Source: Amoebidium appalachense
Lineage: Eukaryota; Ichthyosporea
DNA: 64,000 bases
Assembly (NCBI GenBank): GCA_963693365.1
Contig: CAVNZM010000003.1
Span: forward strand, 5,270,001 to 5,334,000
Direction of reading: 5' to 3'
Shown: positions 1 through 25,606 of the stretch, piece by piece
Numbering within the stretch: the stretch's first letter is position 1
How the letters are laid out: each line of letters starts with the position of its first letter
Program-made: the position numbers and the translations under genes
Notes under the pieces: generated by a model
Database searches by the model: none
Seen by the model: the letters and a program-made list of their open reading frames with translations, nothing else
What the model was told of the DNA's origin: nothing

Positions 1-492
1 GGGGGGGGGGGGGGGGAGGGGGTGAGGGGGGTGTTTATCTATCCAGTCAAGGGGAGGGGGAAGAAGGGGGGTGGGGGGGTGGGGGGGCTGCTTATTTCTC
101 AACGCAATAGAAATGAATAAGTCTCACGTGTTTGGGGGGGGGGGGGGGGGGGGGGAGGGTATGGAGGGGGGTTCAAGATTGAAATTTTCGGTTTATTCTG
201 TTGTTTCGTGTACGAAGGGGGATGTGGTGGTGCTATGGCGCGACCATGGTGGAGAGAGAGAATGGGGGGGGAGGGGGGGGGGGGGGGGGGGAGGGGGGGG
301 GGAGGCTGTGTTGTTTAGTGCACGAGGGCTGGGAAGAGGGCACACCGGAGGGGATTTTGGAATTTCAGTGTTTTTCATCCTCCTTTCTGCCTTTTTTTTT
401 TTTTTTTTTGGGGGGGGGGGGGGGGGAGGGGGTGAGGGGGAGCGGCATGAGGACATTGGAGGGGATTTTGAGGGGGGGGGGGGGGGGGGTAC
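1..492. repeat. Poly-G rich tract at left edge
   Basis: Runs of G broken by A and T, for example 137-156, 267-301 and 411-426, plus a T run at about 391-409. Read on the minus strand this is poly-C. It follows directly after a GT donor at 492-491, so it is most simply the start of an intron of the minus-strand THAP/transposase gene. No coding potential beyond artefactual Pro/Gly ORFs. Confidence 0.7.
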
Positions 493-1286
493 CATTGTCT
501 TGCTCGTAAACGCCAGCGACCACTGCGTTTCCTCCGTAAAACCCCCCTCGCCAGTGGGCATGCCCACCAGTGGGCATGCTCACCACCCACTCAGCGAATT
601 TCTCCAGCCAAATCAGCCGCTGGTCACTGCTGCTGGTGAATGCAGCACACCATGGGTCCATTTTGCGCGCCGCATACGTGGTGGTGCCGATGTTCATAAG
701 CTTCCACCACCGTGCGATTTGTTTTAGGAAGTTTGGGGTGAACTTAAACAGGGGTTTATCGACCACGTGGTTGTCGAGCGCAGCAATGGTGGACTCGTGG
801 AACACAGCCAAAGCTGGCCCCACCTTCTGCTTGTCGAAGTTGTTGGGCCAGAGAACGGTGGGTGTGAGTTTGAAGGCCTCCTTGAGTGCCTGCCCGCGTT
901 CAGACTCGTAGATAGTCTGCATATGCCGAAAACATGCCGTCCCCCCCTCGAGTGAGAGATCGATGTTTTGACCGTTGATCTCCCACACAAAAGTGAACCC
1001 ACTGCGGGTCGAAGTTCTCAGGCCACTGCCTCGGCACAGCACGTAGCCACGCACTGAGAAGTTTCCGTATTTCTTCGCGTAGTGTCTCGCTTTTAATGCG
1101 CCCGTCGTTTGGGTTGGGGAATGTGTAAACGAAAACCTTGTTTTGGTCGTCGTAGTTGCCTCTGCAGCCTGGAACACTGCATATGTTACCGACTTTGTTG
1201 CTACGCAGACCGTTACTCCTATTCTTATCCATTCCAGGCGCGGGAGGAGCAGCTCCCTCCATAGGGCCAGTCCCGCCGTCAGCCAT
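493..1286 (-). CDS. THAP / P-element-like transposase fragment
   Basis: Proposed start ATG at 1286 (MADGGTG). Residues about 35-45 hold CSVPGC, the first Cys pair of a THAP zinc finger, followed by a basic helix-like stretch. The second Cys-His pair is not visible in this frame. From about 1010 down to 493 the likely coding frame changes. It then shows LTPTVLWPNNFDKQKV, AVFHESTIAALDN and FLKQIARWW, which resemble the segment of P-element/THAP9 transposases after the THAP and leucine-zipper region (consensus LT..H......KMKV..A...LS.SVA.AL). The exon ends at a GT donor (492-491) that runs into poly-C, so the gene probably continues off the left edge. The frame change near 985-1040 means a frameshift or an unrecognised small intron. 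The assignment rests on motif resemblance only. It could be a decaying transposon or a domesticated THAP gene. Confidence 0.5.
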
Positions 1287-2659
1287 GTTACCGATGTCTC
1301 CGTCTTTGAACCCAAAAAAAGCGAGACGTAAACGAAAAACAACAACATACATGTTCTGTGCCGACATCTCGTTTTAGGGCCGGAATCCAGTGGATCGAAA
1401 TACCACGAGCACAATGGAATGCGACTTTATGACGTAGTGTATCCAGGCCGTCTTTTTTTCAGAGGGCCGTGACTTGAGCCTTGGTAATCGATGTCAAGGA
1501 ACCAATCGTAGCGCGAGACAAAGTATCCGGTGATTGGCTATCACGTTCTTTGCTGTAATGCAGCCGGGGTCCGGGTGCGTCCATGGCACAAGTACAAAAG
1601 AGAAAAAAATAAGGGTACCGGGGTATCTGATGTTTGGTCTTTTCCTGCACCATCCTGCAAAATCATACAACTTCAGCAATGCGTGGGTGCGATTTCACTC
1701 CCCATGTCGAAACTATTTCAGATTGCATTCCTGTCTCCTCGAAGTCCACCTACGTCACCAAGTCCATTCGACCAATCGCATAATTACTTGGAAACCCATA
1801 TCAGGAAATGCGAAATCACTAAAAAAAGGTCGGAACTTGCGCCGTGACGTCAGAGGCCGCGCCGATCGCGACGTCGTGCGCAAAAAACCGGATTGTGCCA
1901 ATTAAAACATACCAGTAATAACTAAGTTTGTCAAGATTACCACACCCTAGACTCCGTGACAGTGGGGTGTGATATTTTGCACGCAGTCCTTCTCCTTGAC
2001 TTGGCTGTCTTCAAGTGTCTTGACAGCGACACAGCGTGACTTTCGAGAGTCAAAACATCATTTTGAAAACATCGTTTTCAATATAACTATAAATTTATAC
2101 TCTCAAATAAGATTATGAAAGTTCATTTTTGGAGTGGAAAGTTTAGTATTGTTACCTTTCTAGCGGCTGCTTCTCCATAATCATGAAAGCTCATCGTAAC
2201 ATTTATCGTGTAGTGTAGGGAGATCCGATCATTCGCGGCTCAGGATGATGCGCTGAACGCCAATAGGAATCACGAATAGATTTTTTCGCATTATTGCATA
2301 GATCATTTGTGTAGATGATTCGTGGTGACCATGTCAAGACGAGTAAAAAAGTCTCAACGTGTGTACTATTGACTCAGTTGGACTCTATTTCTGAACATAT
2401 ACAAACGTTGTGCCAAGAATTACACCAATTGGCTCAGAGCTAAAACTTTCGACATCTATGTGCAAACCACCAACCAAAACGCAGAGGTTCTCCCCTTTCT
2501 TCGGCTTTAAACTTGTCCTGAGCTTGTCGCAAACAGCTTCGAAACGGACGCCGATAAATATCATTTCAAAAGCCTTCTATTGTAACTTCAAAGTTGATAC
2601 ACCCAGCCCGCTTGCCTGTTACACTTACACACTTAACGTTTCTATAGGGGATTTGAGAA
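1287..2659. other. Intergenic, no secure gene
   Basis: Ordinary mixed-composition sequence, unlike the microsatellite-rich introns elsewhere. Several CCAAT/ATTGG motifs occur at 1500-1800, compatible with promoters for the flanking genes. An ORF at 1530-1847 (+) resembles nothing I recognise, and I do not call it. Confidence 0.5.
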
Positions 2660-3232
2660 ATGGCCCCCATACTTAGCTTCAAACGGCAACTGTATGCTGT
2701 AGTAACCACCTCTTTTTTCTTCCTTACACTCTGTGCCCACGCAGCATCGCTCCTGACTTCAGGCACCGCAAAGCCAACATGCGGGGATCTCAGCAACATA
2801 GGTTTTCTGGAACGTTTGACTACTCCAGACACGACACACAACCCATACGAAGAACATCGTTTTGCCTGGACACTCCCGACCGGAATCCTTCCTGGCCGTC
2901 AATTTGAGGTCATATTCTGCATGACTTCCTTTCCTGTTGATCCTTCCGGACACATCACACCCGCCACACAGTGTTCGTCTCAAAAAACGTGGGACGGGAC
3001 AGTCGTAAGTGCGTTTGTGCCTGTTCCTGTAGCCAGCTGCAGGCGTCATTTTACTGTTCAGTACAAAATGGATGGGTGCCCCCCTGGGCAGGTAACACAG
3101 CGTATCTTGGGTCCCCCTGGCAGGAAAATTCCTGCGGTTTGCAGTGCAATTGGGCCGTATAGGATGGCCGACTCTGAAAGGATGATTCTTTGGCACAAGC
3201 AGACAAGGCGGCCCAACATGAAGGCGTCGTGA
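2660..3232 (+). CDS. Small secreted Cys-containing protein, unknown family
   Basis: A single-exon ORF of 190 codons beginning MAPILSFKRQ and ending in TGA. The N-terminus is a textbook signal peptide: basic residues at 8-9, a hydrophobic core (VVTTSFFFLTL) and a likely cleavage after AHA near residue 28. The mature part has six cysteines at about 41, 87, 105, 127, 140 and 161, which could form three disulphides. There is no second membrane segment, and the C-terminus is basic (RRPNMK). An ATTAAA lies about 35 nt after the stop and could be a poly(A) signal. I do not recognise the family. Codon use and composition look like a real gene, but with no homology to lean on it could still be a fortuitous ORF. 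It is likely exported or lodged in the endomembrane system if expressed. Confidence 0.5.
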   Translation: MAPILSFKRQLYAVVTTSFFFLTLCAHAASLLTSGTAKPTCGDLSNIGFLERLTTPDTTHNPYEEHRFAWTLPTGILPGRQFEVIFCMTSFPVDPSGHITPATQCSSQKTWDGTVVSAFVPVPVASCRRHFTVQYKMDGCPPGQVTQRILGPPGRKIPAVCSAIGPYRMADSERMILWHKQTRRPNMKAS

Positions 3233-4208
3233 TAGTCTTGATAACCGCCTTTGAATTGACGGTGTATTAAATATGTGTGCATACATAGTGTAACAGTGAT
3301 TTTGCAAACTTTTCTGCGGTTCCGTGCGTTATGGATTTCGAAAAGGTGTACATAATAACGTCCGCTTTTGCTGTTTCCCCACCCACGAGTCTAAGAGCAC
3401 ATGGTGTGAAGCAAAATGGCAAACAAAAGCCGTAGGATGTACGTACTGATGTATGTGGAGTTGTTTTTGCTTAGCCTTTCTAAGCGGAGTTGTTATTTGC
3501 TTTCAAAGCCTCTCAGAGAAACCACATGAACAAATCTCATGATACTGTAGCCTACTTTCTCCAGTGATGCCACATCCCTCCTATATGATAGTGTGATTAA
3601 TTACAAGCTCTATATCTGCTTGACTGTGTGCCATGTATGCCCTCAGTGTTGTTCTCTCTCGGCGTATCACTCGGCTGCCTGGGAGTTTGTGCACACCGGT
3701 GTAACAGTATAATAATATACCTCGTAAGCATTAGGCGCTTGTATGACACGGTGATTCACACAAGCTTGTATGCGTAGGCATGTAAACTGCGGCCCGTCAC
3801 TTTGTACCAGCCTGCATTCTGAAATTAGCCCATACATAGACAATCCTGCTTGTTTTGCCTCTTTTGTACAAAAACTTATCCGTAGCCTTTCCTTTTTTTC
3901 TTTTTTTTTGGCAAGGACAAACTTTCTCGTTGCACTCCTGTGATCATCAAAATGATGGCAGCAATGAAGATTTCTTAAACAAGGTGGTGATGCAAACACT
4001 TTGGCTATGATGTTTTTGAGATGTTTGCTGTGGTGGAGTTTAATAAAAAATATATACGTTTGCACGCGTGCCCCATCGCAATTCCATGTGACTCTGTGTA
4101 CCCAGTGGGCCAACGCCCATGTATGTGTTCTGTAGTGACGAAAATCTATGATGGATCATGCGCTGAGCTGATGAACGCTGGGACCAGGTGTTCGCTGGTG
4201 TGTGATTG

Positions 4209-4266
<58 letters not shown>

Positions 4267-4337
4267 GTGTGTCCATTCGCTCTTGTTGAGAATTTGTGTG
4301 CTAATGAGCATTGTGTGTTAGAAAGCCCATCCGTTTG
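3233..4337. other. Intergenic, no gene seen
   Basis: AT-rich, mixed-composition sequence ending in a (GT)n tract at about 4213-4265. ORFs on both strands (3667-4113 minus; 4021-4656 plus) have no recognisable domains, and the second is padded by the Cys-Val translation of the GT repeat. Confidence 0.5.
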
Positions 4338-4351
4338 TCGGCAGAGTCAAC

Positions 4352-4555
4352 CTGCTCCGAGCAGAATTAATCTGCAAAAAGAGGATGATTTGAGCAGAAC
4401 TTTTCTGCAAACCCAGAAATATTCTGCTAGAATTAGAAGATTGATTAGACTTAGAAGCAAAATTTTTGTCGGCTCGCGGCAGCCGAATAAACTTGCTCGA
4501 AGCAAGAACACTATGCTTTCTGCAAATGCTGCTTTGTGCAGAAGAACAGTTCTGC
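4352..4555. repeat. Cluster of short palindromes with GCAGAA/TTCTGC arms
   Basis: At least six inverted repeats lie within about 200 nt: 4352-4364 (CTGCTC-c-GAGCAG), 4361-4375 (GCAGA-N5-TCTGC), 4394-4408 (GCAGAA-ctt-TTCTGC), 4492-4506 (CTTGCT-cga-AGCAAG), 4518-4543 (TTCTGC-N14-GCAGAA) and 4538-4555 (GCAGAA-N6-TTCTGC). Loops are mostly 1-6 nt and neighbouring hairpins share arms. Such a density of GCAGAA/TTCTGC in both orientations is not explained by the nearby microsatellites. It could be a transcription-factor site cluster, a foldback element or the structured part of an RNA. Confidence 0.6.
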
Positions 4556-4925
4556 GTTTAGCAGACTTGAATTCTGATTCTGCAGAGTCATACTCGGAGC
4601 AACTTGACTTGGCCGATGCGGTTGGGCCTTTTACGGTGTGCGCACCTGCCTCTTAGTCATATAAACGAGTCAACAGCTGTGTGGCCCTATTGATGAATTC
4701 GAATGCAAAGTGCATGTGGATGTCGATGCACACGTCTTGTGTTGGTGATGGTGGAGAGGGTTGTGCGGGTACGTGGCAGGGTGTGTGAGTACAGCAGGGG
4801 GAGTGAGTAGTGAGTGAGCCTCAGAGTGAGTGTGTGTTTGTGCGTGTACATGTGTGCGTTCGTGTGCACGTACGTGCTTGCGTGTCTGCGGGTGCGCGCG
4901 CGCACGTGTGTGCGTGTGTGCGTGC

Positions 4926-4957
<32 letters not shown>

Positions 4958-5237
4958 TGAAGTGTGTGTGTGTGTGTGTGTGTGTGTTTATGTGTTTGTG
5001 TGCGTGTGTGCGTTGTGCGTGTGTGGGTGGGTGGGGGGGGGGGGGGGGGGGGGGGGGGAGGGGGGGAGGGGGGATTGAAATGCTAATTTGAACCTTTTAA
5101 GTCCGTTTTCATGCTTTGGCAACCCCCCCCCCCCCCCCCCCTCCCCCCCCCTCCCCCCTCCAATTAAAAGCCTAACCCCTGAGAAGATTTAAAATGAAAC
5201 GAAAAGAGGGGGGAAAGAGAAAGAAAAAACAACGAGG

Positions 5238-5311
<74 letters not shown>

Positions 5312-5919
5312 GGCCTTCTCCCATCTCTTGAATTCGAAGAGTCAGCTTTCCGGGATCTCCCTTGCATGACCTCGGCGAGGTCTCGTGCATTCGGTCACAT
5401 GTGCAAGTGTACACTCGCCATCACCAAGTTGAACCCACATACGTACACGTGCTCATGTATAGATGGTAATCAGCCCCTTGTGAAAACGAGCACGGATATA
5501 TTTAGGCCAGCTGTTATCCTCTCCCGAGGAAAGAGGGAAACAACCAAGGCAGAATATATAGTATGTAACAGCACTAGTGCTAGCGTATAGGAGACGTGGG
5601 AAATCACACGAATAGATTGGTAAATGCAAGTGGGGAAGCGAGGAAAACCTTGAAGACTCCCACCGGAGTGCCCGACACGGTGCCTACCGTAGTACCACCG
5701 TGAGCCAATCCAACAATTGCGCGCCAAAAGTAGAAAATATAGCTAAATAAGGCTATTAAATAACCATGTATGGGGTAATCTGTATACCTAATATGGTAAC
5801 CAAAATTGGCATGCCCCGAATTTCCTGGCTGCTACCGCACTGCTACGCCCGTTTCCAAGGTTTTTCGAGTGGCTGCCACAACTTGAAGGTGTCTACATCA
5901 CGGAAACATCTAACAAGCC
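4556..5919. other. Intergenic: GT/CA microsatellites and poly-G/C
   Basis: The (GT)n-rich block at about 4820-5030 passes into poly-G at 5033-5075. Poly-C follows at 5125-5160 and (CA)n at 5243-5308. From 5310 to 5919 the sequence is mixed. No ORF here has recognisable protein features. Confidence 0.6.
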
Positions 5920-6021
5920 ATGTTTCGGGGTCTTAGCTGTGTTCGTGCTTTTTTGTTTCTTGGTGTTCCTGTGCGTCTAGGAGCACAAAAAGCTTACATT
6001 CCAGACCGCACGGTTCAGAAG
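5920..6021 (+). CDS. Possible upstream exon (tentative)
   Basis: ATG at 5920 opens 34 codons beginning MFRGLSCVRAFLFLGVPV. They end exactly at a GT donor (6022) whose intron turns into C-rich sequence, the pattern seen at many confirmed introns here. The short hydrophobic N-terminus resembles a signal peptide, and animal FAM172A also starts with a signal-like segment, so this could be an alternative first exon of the gene that starts at 6609. I could not find a phase-compatible exon to join it. Confidence 0.2.
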
Positions 6022-6608
6022 GTAACCCTCCCCTCCTCCACTCCCCCCTCCCCCCCCCGGGGCGCAACCCCCACCCCCCCCCCCCCCCCACCACCCCCCG
6101 CCCCCATCCCTCCATCACCCTCCCCCTCCCCCCCCCCCCCCCCCTCCCCTCCCCCCCCCCCACCAGCACGCACCCACCCTTCCCTACCCCCCGTCCCCCC
6201 GGGGCAGCTTTAACCACAACTTGGGGAACCCCTTTCCCCCTTGTTGGATTCTCCATCCTGCTCACCTTTCGCTATGGAACATGTGCTTGAGCTAACTTAT
6301 CACCGTTTCAAAAGTCTGAGCACCATGCAGATGCACGCAAGAAAACGCTTCAGCATTCAAGTAGCCTACAAACATCCTGACAAAAGTGGGCATTGAACTT
6401 GCTTGAAAAGGTCAAATTTATCGAGGAGATAGCATGTCAAGGTGAGCCCCTCTCAATAATCACGGGTAATCCTTCCTTACAGGCCACTCTGCACGCCTTA
6501 TCTCGCCTTGTGTGCCCTGTTGCGCTATATCCGGCCACCATCACCCGTCCTTTCTGTTCTGCCCCAACTCCTCCGAGTCAACATCACATTCAAGCATCCA
6601 CATCCAAA

Positions 6609-20591
<13,983 letters not shown>

Positions 20592-21722
20592 GATAGCTAT
20601 AGATCAAGTGGGAATATCATAATGTGCAGACAGTATTACCACCACACGTGTAAGCAAAGTTTGTAATTATTACTGAAAACGACTTTGTTACTGTGAACCT
20701 GAAAGTGGTTCTCCATTACAGTGCTTGTACACTATTCTATGAAGCCAACGATCAACTTGTTGCAACTAAATATTACCTGGCATGCTCGGGGAAAAAAGCG
20801 CAAAGGCTGGCAGGCTCCAGCGCTATATAGGCACAACTGTGTACAGATAAATAAGTATGTAACTCCCTGTGTTCTTGCTTACACCTACTTTTTTTTGTTG
20901 TTCTGTTATTCCATATATTCCTACTTTTTTTTGTTCTATTATTCCTGCTTCCTTTGTTCCTGGATTTTTATTGTTCTGTTATTCCATATTCCTACTTTTT
21001 TCTATTGTTCCTAATTTTTTTATATATTTATTGCACAAGCAACGTTCATGTGCACGGTGACGCCAGCGGCTGCCGCGGGAGTCTTAAAAGCTCAGTTGGT
21101 GTTCGTGGTTCCCGTGCATGCTGCGCATGCTGGGCAAAAAAAAAAAAAAAAAAAAAAAAAAGGTTTGCACATGTACAGCACGTGGTAGAGAAAGGGACAC
21201 GAACACGAAAAGGACAGACATTCAAGAATTCTATAAATCTGGTTTGATTGGTTTGTTAATTTCATGCAGCTCCATTAAATGCTCATTGTTTATAGTCATG
21301 TCTCTAAAATACTCGTTGTTTATAGTCATGTCTCTGAAATACTCATTGTTTATAGTCATATCTCAGCAGTGTGACTCCGAGTCGCCAAGCATCAACGTTT
21401 ACGTTTGTCTACCAACTTGAATGTACCTGAGAGCATGGCGCCTAAGTGTACATATATAGTTATTATGTAGTTTACATACTAGTATACGTATATAAACTTG
21501 TGCCGTCTTACTAGCTGTCCCTCGTATGTAGCTACCAAATTTATGTTGATCACTATCATGTCTTAGCACTTCATAGCTGCGCATTATACATTGTTGCTTG
21601 TCGGGGTCGCTTGATAAGTTTTCCTGACCAAAAGAGTCTGAAAGCGCGCTACCAAATTATCAAGAATCATGTTCCATCACTCATAAGTCTGGAAGAAGTT
21701 GAAGCTTCTTGCGAGGTTAAAC
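20592..21722. other. Intergenic between FAM172A and the ankyrin gene
   Basis: Holds an imperfect repeat of ttgttctgttattcc-type phrases (about 20885-21010), an A run (21137-21161) and a perfect 30-bp triplication (annotated separately). No ORF with recognisable features. It should contain the FAM172A terminator and the promoter of the ankyrin gene. Confidence 0.6.
21281..21370. repeat. Three tandem 30-bp repeats
   Basis: Unit actcrttgtttatagtcatg followed by tctctgaaat, three near-identical head-to-tail copies. Confidence 0.9.
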
Positions 21723-21835
21723 ATGGCATCTTCTTCAGGCACGACGGGTTTCTTCGACCAAGAGGCTGTAAGTGTGTCTTGGTTCGAGAAGTGGGATGGT
21801 GAGAAAAAGGCTGAACATAACATGCAGCTGGGCTG

Positions 21836-21904
<69 letters not shown>

Positions 21905-22524
21905 AGCGCGCGCGCATGCACGTGTGTGCGTGTGTGTGCGCGTTTGTGTGCGTGTGCGTGCGTGTGCGTATACGCACGGACGTGTGTGCGTTGCTACGTG
22001 CATGTATTGTGGACGTGTGCGTTGTGCGTGTGTGCGTGCGGGCGTACGGGCATGTGTTTGCGTGCGTGCTTGCGTTTACGTGTGCGCGCGAATGCGTGTG
22101 TGCGTGGGTGTGTGCGTGTGTTGTGCGTCCGTGCGCACGTACGAGAGAGTTAACGTGCGTGAACGTGCTTGCATGCGTACATATATAGGTGCTTGCCCAT
22201 ACGCAGTTTCGAATACTATCGTTTGCCCACAATGACTTCTCCTTACACCCACCCCACTTGCTGCTCGTCACATTTCTAGAATTATTTTGTGGTTCATGTA
22301 GCCAGCCTGCATTTTTGAAAGTGCCCATGCGGCGTCACAGTGACGTACTGTTTATTTGCAGCAACTAAAAAGGGCAATCAAGCACGAGAACATCAAGGCT
22401 GTGCTTGCTTACGCCACCACACAAGATGGATCACCAGTTCTTTATTCGGTGAGTCTTATTGAGGGTACAATGTGCCATCTTGCGTTTGGCTTTATCGTGC
22501 TAAGTGGTTGCCAATGCTTTTTGT

Positions 22525-22565
<41 letters not shown>

Positions 22566-22888
22566 GGGGGAGGGAGGGAGCGGGGGGGAGGGGGGGGGGG
22601 GGGGGGGAGGGAGCAAGCGAGGGGGGGGAGGGGGGGGGGAGTTGTTGTTGTTGTTGGGGACGGGGGGGGGGGGGGGGGTCTTCTAGTTTTGTGCTTCTTG
22701 TTACAGCGACATGAAACAAGGAATATAGTAGCCGATAATTTGGTTATAAAAGGTGGCTTGGGGGCACCTTATTTCCAGTAGTCCCCCCCCCCCCCCCCCA
22801 AAAAAAAAAAAAATAAAAAAATAAAAAAATAAAAAGAAAATAAATTTGAAATGAAAAAAAGCCAAAAACACACAGAGAGAGCGAGTGT

Positions 22889-22928
<40 letters not shown>

Positions 22929-23430
22929 GGGGGGGAGGGGAGGGGGGCGGGGGGAAGAGAGAGAGAGAAAGAGAGGGGGGGGGGGGGGATGAATAATAAA
23001 ATGCACGTGAAATCGGTAGATGGAAGGAGACAACATCTGGCCCATTTCACATGTGTGTGTACATGAGGGCACACGCTTGAACATGTGAACAATGTGTGGA
23101 CACACACACACACACTCAATGAAGTGCAAGTACACACAGACTATTAGGCATACCGTACAGACACACACACACACACACACACTCCCGCACACACCGCGCA
23201 CGCGCGCATGCACACACACGCACACATAGACACCACATACACTCAGACACACACACACCCACACACGCGCCCACGTGCGTGCACATTTTGAAATTCACCA
23301 CACATGTGTGCGCGCGCACACACACAAACACACAAACACATACACACACGCACACTCACACACACCGGCACTGGCACACATACACACACACACCTTTATC
23401 TTACCTTTTCCTTCCTCTCCCCCTCTTCTC

Positions 23431-23483
<53 letters not shown>

Positions 23484-23593
23484 ACACACACTTATCAGCA
23501 GGGGAAGACTGCGATGCACATTGCAGTGCAAGAGAAGAAGTTGGAGGTGGTCAGAAATCTGCCTGCATGCTTGGTCAACGTGGCTATGAGCAC

Positions 23594-23680
<87 letters not shown>

Positions 23681-23815
23681 ATGTGTTTGCGCCTATGTGT
23701 GTGCGTGTGTGTTTGCGCGTGCACGTGTGTGTGTGTGTGTGTATGTGTGTGTGTGCGTGTGTGTGTGCGTGCGTATGTATGCGTATGTGTGTGTGTGTGT
23801 GCGTGTGTGGGTGTG

Positions 23816-23891
<76 letters not shown>

Positions 23892-24695
23892 ACGCCTGGA
23901 TGTTTGTGTGTCATTCGTGTGTGCGTGTGTACCTGTACTGTGTGCGCCCGCACGTGCAAGTGTGTGCATGTGTCTGTGTGCCTGTTTGCTTGTCTCTGCA
24001 CGCTCCTGCCTGCATGCCTGTGTGCTTGTGCACATGTATCCTTCTGCCCACCCCCCCATCCCCCCCCCCCTTCTTCTGCCTCCCCCCCCCTCCCCACCCC
24101 CCCACCCCCCCCCCCCCACGGTACATCCCTGAGATTCCTTTGCCCCTCCCTCCACCCCCACCCCCTCCCGTCCTCCTCCCCTCTCCATCAACACGTGGAA
24201 ATGTGTAGAATTAGATAACTGGGGCATTCGTATGGCTTCTCTGTTCACTCGGCACTCGTTTTGGCTTTTTTTTATATTAAAAAAACGGATTCTTTATTGT
24301 GTTTTTTTATTTTGTTTTGATTAATTGATGTCACCACCAAATTTACCAAATATATCCAAGTGTAATAGATAGCCAAAGGATGTTTTCCTGGCCTTGGCGA
24401 ATATATTTCGACACACTAACCAGGACATGTCGTACGAAATTTAAAATTTCAGACCAAAGAGACCCCCTTGCACCTAGCAGCACGGAAAGGGCTTCACCAA
24501 ATTGTCGCATTGCTGCTTGAAAGAGGTGCCAGAAAAAACTCGAAGTCGATAATATGTATCCCCCACCCCCCTCCCCCCTCCCCCCCCTCCCCCCCCCCCC
24601 CCTCCCTCCCCCGGCCAAAAAAAACAAAAAACAAAAAAACAACTATCACCACCACCACCACAGACACCACCACCCCTTCCCCGCCAATCCCCCCC

Positions 24696-24747
<52 letters not shown>

Positions 24748-25462
24748 AACCAAAAAAGAAAGAAAGAAAGAAAGGTGAAAAGAAGGCGGGGGGGGGGGGG
24801 GGGGGGGGGGGGAGGCAGGAGACGGAGTGGAAGAAGAAGAGAAAACAAGCAGGAACTAACCACAAAGCAACATAAATTCCTTCAGGGGGTATCTGTATAG
24901 GCGCAGTGGGCGAGGGCAAAGGGATGCACTGAGGACACTGCTCTTGATTCAAACGAGCTTCAGTTGTCGCATATATCCCCCCCCCCCCCCCCCCCCCCCC
25001 CCGGCCCCTCACACCCCCTCTCTCCCTCCGTCCCACCTTCCCCCTCCATCCCTCCCTCTTTCCCTCCCTCCCTCCCTCCCTTCCTTCCTCCCTTCTCCAC
25101 CCCCCCCCCCCCCCCCCTCCTCCTGTCTACCCGCTTCACGTTAGGGATGGAGTCTCACCCGTGCCTCTGCGTACAGACAGGACAGACACCCTTTGACGTT
25201 GCCTTGGAGTTCAAAAAGAACAACGTTTTTGGAATCCTCCGACATCCGGTATATATCCCCCCCTCCCCCTCCCCCCTGCCCGTCCCCTCTGTCCCTGTTC
25301 CTCCCTCCTCTTTCTCCCCTCTCTCTGTTTCGACCCCTTCATCCCCTCCGTTCTTTCTCTACCTGCTTCTCTGTAGTTGCGCACTTGGACGTTCATATGC
25401 TGAGCCACATGTGTTGGGCACCCAAATATACAGAGTATCCATGCACAACACACACACGCGCG

Positions 25463-25529
<67 letters not shown>

Positions 25530-25539
25530 GCGTGTGCGC

Positions 25540-25606
<67 letters not shown>

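Noticed and set aside
1530-1905. Overlapping ORFs of 105 and 123 codons
   Set aside because: Two frames open at once in mixed sequence, no recognisable motif, and no splice or start context to choose between them.
3667-4113. 148-codon minus-strand ORF
   Set aside because: No domain, odd composition, and includes low-complexity Lys/Glu from a T-rich run.
4021-4656. 211-codon ORF with plausible N-terminus
   Set aside because: The centre is the Cys-Val translation of (GT)n and the 3' part runs through the palindrome cluster. No domain is recognised.
24888-24907. Candidate 20-nt exon (ag|GGGG...GCA|gt) to bridge the ankyrin phase gap
   Set aside because: It fits the required 3n+2 length, but the encoded WGICIGA does not fit an ankyrin loop and the donor (gtgggc) is weak. 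Left unresolved.
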